Counted from the first letter of the stretch, positions 24,321 through 32,840 are shown. The stretch is DNA of 64,000 nucleotides from Pollutimonas sp963706785 (GCA_963706785.1 CAVPNJ010000002.1:372001-436000); one strand, 5' to 3'. Numbers and translations are program-made. Notes: generated by a model from the letters alone, not told the origin.

Positions 24321-25940
24321 TTATGTGGACCGGACTTTGGTGCTGGTCGGCAATGGCACCATGACGGGCTGCCCGGGCGTTGTGCAGCCCATATCGCAGC
24401 AGCGACCCGGCTGGCGGTTCTTCGTGATGGACCGCGCCTCGTCATGAGCGATGCCGCGCTCGAGCAGACGCTCCACAAGTTCCACTTTCGAGCCCAAGGG
24501 ATAATTGCGCCAGATCTCCTGCTTCATCGCGGCTGGAGATCCGCCGCCATGCAAACTGATGACCGAGTACCAGCCGCCCTGGTACGAGGCGGTGAGGTCT
24601 TCGATAAAGCGGGCCGTCTGAATACGCTTGTCGTAAGGAATCTCGGCGTTGGCCTGGAGCACTTCAGATAGCTTGGCGGCTGTCTCGGGATTGTGGTCTT
24701 CATCAGGGCCGGGCAATGCCACGATCAGCCCACCCGATACCTCATGCGCAATGCGGTGCATGTCGTAGATTTGCGTGGCGAGCAGCAGCTTGCCGATGTT
24801 GCTGAATACCGGGTCAGGCATAAATGAACCGCTATATTGGTCTCTAGTAGCATAGACGCTGGCTGCAACGCCGCAGGCGTAGAAACCTTCCGTGATCTTA
24901 ATCAACTCAACCATCGGGTCGCGAAGATTACTTTTCTTCTCAGGGTCCAGACCGTTTGCTTCACACATCAAAGCGCCCGCGCCGATAAGCAGATCGCCAA
25001 AGCCCGCCCTGGCAGCAATGCAGCTATGGCGATGATGGGTGGCGTAGCTGTATGTCAGCACATTGCTGTGCTCCCATTCATCTGCATAGAACACCCGCTC
25101 CCATGGAACGAAGACCCGGTCGAAAATGACGACGGCGGTCGACTGGCCATACTTGCGTGAGAATAGGGCGTCACCATGTTCGAGCTTCTCGCCAGGACGC
25201 CCCGCTGGCCGCGATACGATCGTAATCCCGGGCTCATCCACGCGGACTGCGCAGCACACCGCAAAGTCCGCGTCCTCGCGGCCCATGTTGCGGCTGGGCA
25301 TGACCAGTAGTTCGTGCATATAGGGAGCACCTGTCACGATTGCCTTAGTGCCACTTATCACAATGCCCTTACCATTTCGTTCAACCACGTGCACATAGGT
25401 ATCGGGGTTCGCTTGCTGATGGGGCTTCTTGCTGCGGTCCCCTTTCGCATCGGTCATTGCTACGCCGATCGACAGGTCGCGTTCCTGAACATCGGCCAGA
25501 TAGGCGGCAAAGCGCGCGCGATGCTCGGTGGTTCCGCGCGCGTCGTCAATGTGTGCCACGGCTTGGTGGAGACCGTTGAGGGCATCATGAGCAAGATAGC
25601 GCTGAGCACAGCCGGTCTCCTGGCACAGCACCCGCACGGCTTCCAACTTGTTCAGCAGGTCGCCGGCCGATTCGTTGACATGGAGCATCCGGCTCACCAC
25701 GCGGTTGCGGTTGGATTGCGTGGCCAACGCGATGGGTTCCAGTTCAGGCCGCAGTGCGTAGTCATAGGTGAAAGCCAGGGCATTGATTCCAGGACGCAGG
25801 GCCGGTTCATCCGCGACGCTGCTTACTTCACGCCCGTCTACAAAAACCTTGGGTTTGTACTCACGCAGGGATTGTCGATAGTCGTCCCCCGACATCAAAT
25901 TGACTCGACTGGCAGGTGCGGCTTCGTAAGGTGCATTCAT
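24321..25940 (-). CDS. HpaB/AbfD-family flavoprotein with atypical ligand residues
   Basis: Member of the 4-hydroxyphenylacetate 3-hydroxylase (HpaB) / 4-hydroxybutyryl-CoA dehydratase (AbfD) superfamily, acyl-CoA-dehydrogenase-like fold. Signatures: MSGDDYRQSLREYKPKVFVDG at the N-terminus, MTDAKGDR in the middle and SLHGGGSPAAMKQEIWRNYP near the end. By eye it aligns with AbfD along its length. Of the four [4Fe-4S] ligands of clostridial AbfD (two Cys, His, Cys), the first Cys (C111) and the His (H303) are kept, while the second Cys is Tyr (Y115) and the last is Ala (A310). A cluster as in AbfD is unlikely; flavin-dependent aromatic hydroxylation or a new reaction is possible. The C-terminal tail has a CCDMGC cluster. 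The ATG at 25940 has GGAGA upstream. At 539 residues it is slightly long. No flavin reductase adjoins it. Confidence 0.75.
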   Translation of the reverse strand: MNAPYEAAPASRVNLMSGDDYRQSLREYKPKVFVDGREVSSVADEPALRPGINALAFTYDYALRPELEPIALATQSNRNRVVSRMLHVNESAGDLLNKLEAVRVLCQETGCAQRYLAHDALNGLHQAVAHIDDARGTTEHRARFAAYLADVQERDLSIGVAMTDAKGDRSKKPHQQANPDTYVHVVERNGKGIVISGTKAIVTGAPYMHELLVMPSRNMGREDADFAVCCAVRVDEPGITIVSRPAGRPGEKLEHGDALFSRKYGQSTAVVIFDRVFVPWERVFYADEWEHSNVLTYSYATHHRHSCIAARAGFGDLLIGAGALMCEANGLDPEKKSNLRDPMVELIKITEGFYACGVAASVYATRDQYSGSFMPDPVFSNIGKLLLATQIYDMHRIAHEVSGGLIVALPGPDEDHNPETAAKLSEVLQANAEIPYDKRIQTARFIEDLTASYQGGWYSVISLHGGGSPAAMKQEIWRNYPLGSKVELVERLLERGIAHDEARSITKNRQPGRCCDMGCTTPGQPVMVPLPTSTKVRST

Positions 25941-25971
25941 CGCAGTCTCCATTAAACGTTAGTATCTTATT

Positions 25972-26008
25972 TTGAACGGTGTTCAATATAGCTGTCAACG
26001 CTTATAAT
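25972..26008 (+). promoter_or_regulatory. TetR operator palindrome and promoter
   Basis: A perfect inverted repeat TTGAAC-GGT-GTTCAA at 25972-25986 lies in the 74-base gap between the HpaB-like gene and the divergent tetR gene. TATAAT at 26003-26008 is followed seven bases later by the A of the tetR ATG. The region about 17 bases before this box (around 25980-25985, TGTTCA) is inside the palindrome. Regulator binding would block the -35 region, giving autoregulation and control of the divergent gene. Confidence 0.68.
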
Positions 26009-26014
26009 TTCTTT

Positions 26015-26704
26015 ATGAACATTCCGACCACGCCTACCCGTACCCGCTCTTCAACCCTCAAGAGAGCCAAGGGAGAGGAGGACCCCCGCTTGCGTCGACA
26101 AAAGGCATTGGCTGACGTCAGACGAGAACTCGTGCTGGATGCCGCCCGCTCGGCGTTCTTTGAGCTTGGGATGGAGAAAACAAGTATCCGGGAAATAGCA
26201 CACCGCGCGGGCTATACGCCTGGCGCGATCTATAGCTACTTCGCCAGTAAAGAGCAGCTGTACGGCACCTTGCTCGCTGAATCTCTCGATAGACTCAACG
26301 ATCGCGTTCAGCAAGCGCTGCGAACGCACGCTCAGGGCGCTGATTGCGTGCGGGGGACTGCCACGGCGTTCTTCGATTTCTATCGGGAGAACCCGCGCGA
26401 CCTGGACCTCGGTTTTTACCTATTCCAGGGCATGAAACCTCGGGGACTCACGCCCGAATTGAACGAGGCGCTTAATGCGCGTCTACGCGACGCGTTGCGG
26501 CCGACAGAAGATGCATTGCAACGCCTCGGGGTGCCGTCCAGGCAGGCGCTGGAAGAAGTTACCGCGCTGTTCGCACACGCCGTGGGCCTGCTGGTGCTCA
26601 GTCACACCGGGCGTATCCGCATGTTTAAGCAGGCGTCTACAGACCTATTCGACAGGTACTTGGAGCAACTCGTAAATCGGGCTAAAACGACTTCTCGAAG
26701 GTAG
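26015..26704 (+). CDS. TetR/AcrR-family transcriptional regulator
   Basis: N-terminal helix-turn-helix of the TetR family (LVLDAARSAFFELGMEKTSIREIAHRAGYTPGAIYSYFASKEQLYGTLL at about residues 40-90) and a helical ligand-binding domain. The ATG at 26015 is chosen: it has no Shine-Dalgarno, but it lies at the predicted transcription start, so a leaderless message is likely. The first 35 residues form a basic, Thr/Arg-rich extension before the helix-turn-helix. It is divergent from the HpaB-like gene, with a palindromic site between them, so it probably represses that gene. At 229 residues it is normal. Confidence 0.88.
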   Translation: MNIPTTPTRTRSSTLKRAKGEEDPRLRRQKALADVRRELVLDAARSAFFELGMEKTSIREIAHRAGYTPGAIYSYFASKEQLYGTLLAESLDRLNDRVQQALRTHAQGADCVRGTATAFFDFYRENPRDLDLGFYLFQGMKPRGLTPELNEALNARLRDALRPTEDALQRLGVPSRQALEEVTALFAHAVGLLVLSHTGRIRMFKQASTDLFDRYLEQLVNRAKTTSRR

Positions 26705-26727
26705 CGGTTGATCATCGTTATAGACCG

Positions 26728-26856
26728 GGTCTTACAAGACAGGTTTCTTGCGCTTACCAATTCGAATCCGAAAGACTCATACAGCTTACGGGCCGCTGCC
26801 GCGCAAGCGACTGCCAGCATGTCAAAGTGCTGAGGCCCGGATATGGCGGCCACCAC
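26728..26856 (-). pseudogene. Possible GNAT acetyltransferase remnant
   Basis: A short open stretch reads ARKLYESFGFELV, the shape of the last conserved motif of GNAT N-acetyltransferases (A-x-x-LY-x-x-x-GFE). The acetyl-CoA-binding motif that should precede it is absent. It lies between tetR and the MFS gene and looks like debris. The call rests on one motif. Confidence 0.28.
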
Positions 26857-26942
26857 TTTAATGAATGAAGTCGTAGAAGGAGTTTAATATCTAAAGGCAG
26901 GCCTGCTTTCCTTATAGCGTCAGAGCTGGACATGGATATGCC

Positions 26943-28571
26943 ATGAAAATTCCCCGGCCAATTGCATCTTTATCACCGCATTCCCATCCTGGCACAATTC
27001 TGAGCCCGTTCAAGTATCGTGCCTTTCTGGTCATATGGACGGCAACCTTGGTCTCAAACATCGGGGGTTGGATGCAAATTGCCGCTGGCAGTTGGCTAAT
27101 GACGTCGCTCAATCCTGACCCGAAGATGGTCGCGATGGTTCAGGTCGCAAGCTCGCTACCCATGTTCCTCCTGGGCCTGCCTGCGGGTGCACTCGCCGAT
27201 ATTTTCGATCGCCGTCGCCTTATGTTGACGATGGAAATCGTCATTACCCTATTAGCAGCGGGTTTTGCGCTGATGCTTCTGCTGGGTCGGGTTACGTCCA
27301 TCCTTCTTCTGGCTTTCATTTTTTTGGGAAGCGTCGCTGCGGCCTTGATCGCGCCGGCCTGGCAGGCGATTGTGCCGCAACTGGTCGACCACAAAGAGGA
27401 CCTCGGGCCCGCGATTTCACTAAATAGCGCAAACATCAATATCAGCCGCGCCATCGGACCGGCGCTAGCGGGACTATTTATCGGGTATTGGGGCATCGCG
27501 TCGCCCTTTTTGATCAATGCTGTCTGCAACCTGGCCTGCATAGCAGCTCTTTTTTGGTGGCACACGAGCGTAGGACGAAGCACACGTTTGCCGCCGGAGC
27601 ACTTCAGCAACGCGATCGTCATCGGCTTGCGCCATGTGCGCCATAACGGCCCTTTGCGTGCCACTTTGATGCGTGCCATCGGTTTTTTTCTTTTTGCCAG
27701 TGCCTATTGGGCATTGCTGCCGCTCGTAGCGCGAGATCAGATTGCCGGCGACCCAAAACTCTATGGCCTTTTGCTAGGAGCAATCGGTGTAGGCGCCATC
27801 GCCGGGGCATTCATTTTGCCTAGCTTTAAGACGCAACTGGGGCCTGACCGCCTGGTTGCCTATGGGTCGGCGGGTACGGCGCTCGCATTATTGCTGTTCG
27901 GGCTGGCTCATCAACCTGCGACTGCGCTGGCCGCGAGCGCTATTGCCGGTTGGTCTTGGATTACAGTGCTCGCAACCTTAAACGTGTCGGCACAGATCGT
28001 ATTGCCCGAATGGGTAAGAGGACGTGGCTTGGCAACCTATGTCACGGTCATGTTCGGCGCACTGACCGTCGGCAGTGTTGTATGGGGCGAGGTCGCCTCG
28101 CGGCTGAGCCTAGCCGAGGCGCACTATCTGGCAGCCGCCGGTATATTCGCCTCCATCCCCTTGCTGAAACGTTGGTCGCTGCGCGCTCATCCCGGTCTGG
28201 ATCTGACGCCTTCCATGCATTGGCCTCCACCCATAACGGCCGAGGACATCCCCGCGGACCGAGGTCCTGTGCTGATCACGATAGAATATAAGATCTTGCC
28301 CCAGGACCAACAGGCGTTTCTCGACGCGATCCACTGTCTGGCTGTGGCTCGCGAACGCGACGGCGCCTACCGCTGGGGAGTTTTTGAAGATGCGGCGCAA
28401 GATGGACGATGGATCGAAACATTCATGGTCGATTCGTGGCTAGAACATTTGCGCCAGCACGAGCGTGCTACTAATGCCGACCGCATACTGGAAGAGAAAG
28501 TACAGAGCTTCCAGGCGAAAGGACGGCCCAACATCACGCACCTAATCGCCCCAAACCATAGAGCGGCGTAA
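26943..28571 (+). CDS. MFS transporter with C-terminal ABM-like domain
   Basis: Major facilitator of the EntS / transmembrane-secretion-effector (MFS_3) group. About twelve membrane segments cover residues 25-410, with the motif GALADIFDRRRLMLTME between segments 2 and 3 (the MFS A-motif). After a linker, residues about 440-530 (VLITIEYKILPQDQQAFLDAI, then WIETFMVDSWLEHLRQHERAT) form a ferredoxin-like domain resembling antibiotic-biosynthesis monooxygenase (ABM) dimers. This architecture occurs in the family, but the role of the soluble domain is unknown. It probably exports a small molecule. The gene stands alone, about 240 bases after tetR and 220 before nhaA. Confidence 0.86.
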   Translation: MKIPRPIASLSPHSHPGTILSPFKYRAFLVIWTATLVSNIGGWMQIAAGSWLMTSLNPDPKMVAMVQVASSLPMFLLGLPAGALADIFDRRRLMLTMEIVITLLAAGFALMLLLGRVTSILLLAFIFLGSVAAALIAPAWQAIVPQLVDHKEDLGPAISLNSANINISRAIGPALAGLFIGYWGIASPFLINAVCNLACIAALFWWHTSVGRSTRLPPEHFSNAIVIGLRHVRHNGPLRATLMRAIGFFLFASAYWALLPLVARDQIAGDPKLYGLLLGAIGVGAIAGAFILPSFKTQLGPDRLVAYGSAGTALALLLFGLAHQPATALAASAIAGWSWITVLATLNVSAQIVLPEWVRGRGLATYVTVMFGALTVGSVVWGEVASRLSLAEAHYLAAAGIFASIPLLKRWSLRAHPGLDLTPSMHWPPPITAEDIPADRGPVLITIEYKILPQDQQAFLDAIHCLAVARERDGAYRWGVFEDAAQDGRWIETFMVDSWLEHLRQHERATNADRILEEKVQSFQAKGRPNITHLIAPNHRAA

Positions 28572-28791
28572 TACTTACCGCATGGCCCGGCGGGTTCATA
28601 ATTCTCCGTGTCTGTGCACGAAAGCTATGCCAGTGGCGTACAGGCTTTCCTGGCGTTTTCTTCTTGACAGTCACATAATTGGTGTTTGTTTTGGTATGCA
28701 CCGCTTCTACAAGTTCGTCACTGTACGTATCCGGCACCACGGTTAACCATTCCTCAGTTAAGGTCGCGACCTAGCTAAAATCGGAGGGCCC

Positions 28792-30624
28792 ATGCCAGCA
28801 TCTGCGCCCATCAAACTGGATCGCCAGGTTGACCCGGCTGTCGATCATGTCCTTGGCCCAATCGACGCCGAGATCACCCTTGTCCACTATGGAAGTTATG
28901 GCCGCGCCCATTGCGAAGCAAGCAACGGGCGGGTTGCAGACCTTCGCGATCAATTTGGCGAGCGCTTGTGCTATGTTTTTCGTCACCGCCCAGTAGCCGG
29001 GAATGGTGTCGCACAAAGGGCAGCGGAATTAGCGGAGTGCGCCGCTCAGGTCGACCGGTTCTGGGAAGCGCATATCGCGCTTATGGCGCGTGGCCGCTCA
29101 TTGAGCGACGAAGATCTACAAGCGATCGCTGCCGATTTAAGCGTGCCCGCGGTGGATTCGGCTGATAACGAGGAATCGCTCGCGATCGCGCGCGCACATG
29201 TCGAGGCAGATGTCCAAAGCGCTGCCGCAAGTGGTGTAAGTCTGGTGCCAACCTTTTTTATCAATGGCCGGCGCTATATCGGTCCTTGGGACGATAGTTC
29301 CCTAACCGAAGCGATGGAGGGTTCGCTGGGGCATAAGGTTCGTGCGGCGGCCCTAGATTTCGCGCGTTGGGCGCCGTCAGCCGGAGTTTTGCTGTCGATC
29401 GCGGCAGTGGCGGCAGTTATCTTGACTAATTCATCATGGGGGCCGAGCTTCACCGAATTTTGGTCACAGGAGTTCGGTTTCGTTTTCGGTACAGCAGACT
29501 TTCGGTTGCCTGTATTGCAATGGGTGAATGATGGCTTGTTGAGTCTGTTCTTTCTGACGGTAGGCCTGGAGGTTAAACGCGAATTTACGATTGGGCATCT
29601 TTCTAGTCGGAAGTCGGCGGCATTTCCTATTGCGGCCGCGGTCGGCGGTATGGTGGTTCCAGCGCTAATTTACAGACTGATTCTTCCCGAGGGCCCTTGG
29701 GCTCATGGATGGGGAGTGCCTCTTTCAACGGACACGGCCTTCGCTGTGGCGTTGATCGTCATGATGGGGAGTCGCGTGCCCATTGAGTTGCGTATTTTTC
29801 TTACGGCAGCAGCCATTGTCGACGACATTGGGGCGATCATTGTGGTTGCGTTGTTTTACTCTAACGATCTGCACATTGGTTATCTTTTCGCGTCCCTGGC
29901 GACGGCTATCTTTCTGGCGTTGTTGAATCGCTGGAACGTTTACCGAGCTGTGCCGTACGCAGTGACGGCAGTGGTCCTTTGGGCTTTCGTTCACGCCAGC
30001 GGGCTTCATGCCACGTTGGCCGCCGTAGTTCTGGCTTTTTTCATCCCCACCCGGCCGCCGGCCAATTTGCGGGCTTTGACGGCGCAGGCCGACGCTATCA
30101 TTCGCCTAGAGGCTAAAAACAACGCCGAAGGATTAGGGCGCAAGTTATCCACCCCAGCACTGAATGCGCTTGACGCAATCCACAATCGCCTGGAGTCTCC
30201 GGCCGGTCGAGTCTTGCGCCATATCGAGCCATGGTCAACCTACGCTGTCCTGCCGGTTTTTGCTTTGGCTAATTCCGGTCTCGTTATTACGCCCGGAATA
30301 TGGGGCGCGCATGGACCACTGATGGCTGCGATAATGCTTGGCCTGATAGTGGGTAAACCTGTCGGGATGGTCCTTGCGTCGGCGCTTGCGGTGCGCCTAG
30401 GCGTTGCGACCAAGCCAGACGCGTATTCCTGGTGGCACGTCTTAGGCGCCGGCGCGCTAGCGGGAATCGGCTTTACGATGTCGCTATTCATTGCCAGTGA
30501 AGCTTTCCCTGAGGCATCGGATTTTGCCGCGGCCAAGATCGCCATATTCACAGCTTCCTTAATAGCAGCGGTTTTCGGCTTGGCTGTTCTGTGGAAGGCC
30601 GGCAACGCGGAAGAGGAAAACTGA
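28792..30624 (+). CDS. nhaA: Na+/H+ antiporter NhaA fused to a thioredoxin-fold domain
   Basis: Residues about 190-600 are an NhaA antiporter exchanging Na+ (or Li+) for H+ across the inner membrane, with the ion-binding Asp pair in AAIVDDIGAII (344-345) and another conserved Asp in PLSTDTAFA (about 314). Residues about 20-180 form a DsbA-like thioredoxin-fold domain, a known fusion partner. The cis-Pro loop is intact (VPTFFINGR, 152-160), but the CxxC site reads GRAHC at 37-41. Only the second Cys remains and the nucleophilic one is Arg38, so the domain should not catalyse disulfide exchange. It has no signal peptide, so the domain probably faces the cytoplasm. A strong GGAGGG ribosome binding site precedes the ATG. 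The length is 610 residues. Confidence 0.9.
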   Translation: MPASAPIKLDRQVDPAVDHVLGPIDAEITLVHYGSYGRAHCEASNGRVADLRDQFGERLCYVFRHRPVAGNGVAQRAAELAECAAQVDRFWEAHIALMARGRSLSDEDLQAIAADLSVPAVDSADNEESLAIARAHVEADVQSAAASGVSLVPTFFINGRRYIGPWDDSSLTEAMEGSLGHKVRAAALDFARWAPSAGVLLSIAAVAAVILTNSSWGPSFTEFWSQEFGFVFGTADFRLPVLQWVNDGLLSLFFLTVGLEVKREFTIGHLSSRKSAAFPIAAAVGGMVVPALIYRLILPEGPWAHGWGVPLSTDTAFAVALIVMMGSRVPIELRIFLTAAAIVDDIGAIIVVALFYSNDLHIGYLFASLATAIFLALLNRWNVYRAVPYAVTAVVLWAFVHASGLHATLAAVVLAFFIPTRPPANLRALTAQADAIIRLEAKNNAEGLGRKLSTPALNALDAIHNRLESPAGRVLRHIEPWSTYAVLPVFALANSGLVITPGIWGAHGPLMAAIMLGLIVGKPVGMVLASALAVRLGVATKPDAYSWWHVLGAGALAGIGFTMSLFIASEAFPEASDFAAAKIAIFTASLIAAVFGLAVLWKAGNAEEEN

Positions 30625-30707
30625 CGATTGCGGGATGTGAGCAAACCACCAAATTTATCAGTTGCGGGCTAGTTCCGTAAATAGCGACATCGGTCTTCGG
30701 TCCTTTT

Positions 30708-31640
30708 TTAGTTCTTTGACGCATCATGTGCCCAGGCGTTGATGCCACCTCGCAAAGCATAAGTATCCCGGCGGCCAGTAGCCCGGATGCGTTCAGCCAG
30801 GTAGGCTGCCGACACTTCGTCGGGGCAATCGCAATAGATGATTATTGAAGTATTGGCAGGTAACCCCGCCAGTTCACTCGGCTTGGCATTCAGAGCCAAT
30901 CTAATGGAGCCAGGGATACTGGCCGCGCCATCGCCAAGATCTGGGCGGACATCCACCAATACATAGGGGGTACCATCAGATTGCATGGTCATTAGCTCGC
31001 CTACCTTGATACGGGGCACCTTGCGGCTGCGCCGGAGTACCCGAATGCGATGCACCCATTTCCATACCAGGAAGGCAGTAAAACAAGTCACTATGACAAT
31101 TAGTCCCGGCGCGACGTAGGTCGTAAGCAGGCGCAATACCGCGCCGACAGCATCATCGAAAAGAATGCCTATCATCAGCGCCGAGGCGACCCAGATAGCG
31201 GAGCCGGCCGCATCGTAAAGTAGGAAGGTGGTGAGCGACGTGCCGGAGGTGCCAGCCATCAGCGTGGTAAGGGCACCGGCCCCCGGCAGGAACTTGGCGA
31301 CCAGCAACAGACGCGGGCCGAGCTGGCGGTAGAAATGCATGCTTTTGCGGATGCAGCTATCCGGCGATAGCGAGATGCGGCAAATGCCTCGCATGAGCCA
31401 AGTGCCATGGCGTCGCCCGGCCAGGAACCAGATTGTATCGGCGATCAGGCAGGCTAAGACGGCCAGCGAAAATACACTTATCATCGATACGCTGTCGCTA
31501 CTGAGTGTCAATGTCCCGGCAACAACCAGGGAGGGATAGGCGGGAATAGGCAAGCCCGCTTGCTCCAGCAGAACGTTGAAAAACAGCAGGGACAGCGCAT
31601 GATCGGTGATCAGCGAGGCGAATACTTCGGAGATATCCAT
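30708..31640 (-). CDS. DedA-family membrane protein fused to a rhodanese domain
   Basis: Residues about 1-200 form a DedA/VTT (SNARE-associated) membrane domain. DedA proteins act in membrane lipid flipping and envelope homeostasis. The motifs LEQAGLPIPAYPSLVVAG near the start and LGPRLLLVAKFLPGAGALTTLMAGTS (about residues 107-132) carry the family's Arg and Gly-Pro signature. Residues about 205-305 are a cytoplasmic rhodanese domain with VLVDVRPD and an active-site loop IIYCDCPDEVSA, whose Cys270 is in the catalytic position, and a final YALRGGINAWAHD. The fusion occurs in the family; a sulfur-transfer link to the membrane is inferred. It starts 13 bases after the pirin stop and is probably co-transcribed with it. 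Confidence 0.87.
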   Translation of the reverse strand: MDISEVFASLITDHALSLLFFNVLLEQAGLPIPAYPSLVVAGTLTLSSDSVSMISVFSLAVLACLIADTIWFLAGRRHGTWLMRGICRISLSPDSCIRKSMHFYRQLGPRLLLVAKFLPGAGALTTLMAGTSGTSLTTFLLYDAAGSAIWVASALMIGILFDDAVGAVLRLLTTYVAPGLIVIVTCFTAFLVWKWVHRIRVLRRSRKVPRIKVGELMTMQSDGTPYVLVDVRPDLGDGAASIPGSIRLALNAKPSELAGLPANTSIIIYCDCPDEVSAAYLAERIRATGRRDTYALRGGINAWAHDASKN

Positions 31641-31653
31641 TATTTAATTGCCA

Positions 31654-32562
31654 TCAGGCGAACTTGTCCTCAATATAGCGCGCTTGGTCGGGCGCGGAGA
31701 CGGATATCTGACCGAAATTCCCGCTATTGAAGTCACTGATTGCCTGGACGATCTCGGTCTTGCTGTTCATGACGAACGGGCCATGGCCGACGATGGGCTC
31801 GTTGATTGGTTCGCCACTGATAAGCAACAGGACTGCGTCGTTGTTGGCTTCGATCTCTACACCGTTGCCTTGCCGTTCGAAGTGCACGAGTTGACCTTCG
31901 CGCGCGACCTCGGTACCGTTGACCAGGACCGTGCCATGCAGCACGATAAGCGCCGACGTGTGGCCGGCCTTCGTGTCGAAGCGGGCAACGCCACCTTGGT
32001 TCAGGCGCACATCCCAGACGTCGATGGGCGTGAAGGTGCTTGCTGGGCCGCGATGTCCGTCCAATTCGCCGGCGATCACCCGCACTCGACCGGCCTCATC
32101 GGCAAGAGTAATGCTGGGGATGTTGCGATCAAGCAAAGTCTGGTAACCCGGCTCGGTCATTTTGTCCTTGGCTGGCAGGTTTACCCAAAGCTGTACCATC
32201 TCAAGCGTACCGCCCTGGGCGGTGAATGCCTGTGAATGGAATTCTTCATGCAGGATGCCACCAGCGGCCGTCATCCATTGCACATCGCCCGGGCCGATCA
32301 GGCCTCCAGCGCCGGTGGAGTCACGATGCTCGACCTCGCCTTGATAAACGATGGTTACCGTTTCGAAGCCGCGGTGCGGATGCTGGCCAACGCCACGCGG
32401 CCGCTCGGCAGGCTCGAATTGGGCGGGACCGGCGTAGTCGAGCAGCAGGAAAGGGCTTAGGTGTGCGCCGTGGCTGTTGTAGCTGAACAGTGAGCGCACC
32501 GGAAAGCCATCACCCACCCAGTGAGGGCGGGGCGCGCTATAGACACCGAGGATTTTCTTCAT
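31654..32562 (-). CDS. Pirin-family protein
   Basis: Cupin-fold iron-binding protein; bacterial pirins include quercetin 2,3-dioxygenases and redox-sensing partners. The N-terminal cupin carries the metal set in GVGQHPHRGFETVTIVYQGEVEHRDS and later ILHEEFHS, where His and Glu residues occupy the expected places. The second cupin has lost the metal set, as is usual. The ATG at 32562 follows AGGAGA. At 302 residues it is normal. The usual divergent LysR regulator is only a remnant here. The next gene on the same strand is the DedA-rhodanese fusion. Confidence 0.9.
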   Translation of the reverse strand: MKKILGVYSAPRPHWVGDGFPVRSLFSYNSHGAHLSPFLLLDYAGPAQFEPAERPRGVGQHPHRGFETVTIVYQGEVEHRDSTGAGGLIGPGDVQWMTAAGGILHEEFHSQAFTAQGGTLEMVQLWVNLPAKDKMTEPGYQTLLDRNIPSITLADEAGRVRVIAGELDGHRGPASTFTPIDVWDVRLNQGGVARFDTKAGHTSALIVLHGTVLVNGTEVAREGQLVHFERQGNGVEIEANNDAVLLLISGEPINEPIVGHGPFVMNSKTEIVQAISDFNSGNFGQISVSAPDQARYIEDKFA

Positions 32563-32687
32563 GGGACTTTCTCCTGTGGCACGGGGAAAGAATCTTCCGA
32601 GTGGATAGCAAAATGATACCAATGGACCACTGGCTTAGGTAGCCCGTAATATTCGGCTTCAGCGTCCTGTTACGTGAACGATAAACG

Positions 32688-32840
32688 ATGCAAGACCTCA
32701 ACGATTTCTATTACTACGTGCAGGTGGTCGACCACCGCGGCTTTGCGCCGGCCGTGGATTTCTTGGCTGAGCGGTTTGCCGCGATCGATGAGGACAGAAC
32801 TACGCAATCACGTAAGGGCGCGATGCCCCTTGCACATTGA
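32688..32840 (+). pseudogene. LysR regulator gene with large internal deletion
   Basis: The 50-residue frame begins MQDLNDFYYYVQVVDHRGFAPA, which is the first half of a LysR helix-turn-helix domain, and then passes directly, in frame, into VDFLAERFAAIDE, which has the shape of the last helix of LysR effector domains (...FVDFLAERF). About 270 central residues are missing. The order pirin / LysR / FMN reductase is a common arrangement, so this is probably the former local regulator. The product cannot bind DNA as a normal LysR protein. Confidence 0.7.

Noticed and set aside
28571..28791. Small gene between the MFS and NhaA genes (68 residues on the minus strand)
   Set aside because: It has no ribosome binding site or recognisable motif and overlaps the end of the MFS gene. 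A TTGACA box at 28664 has no matching -10 at proper distance.
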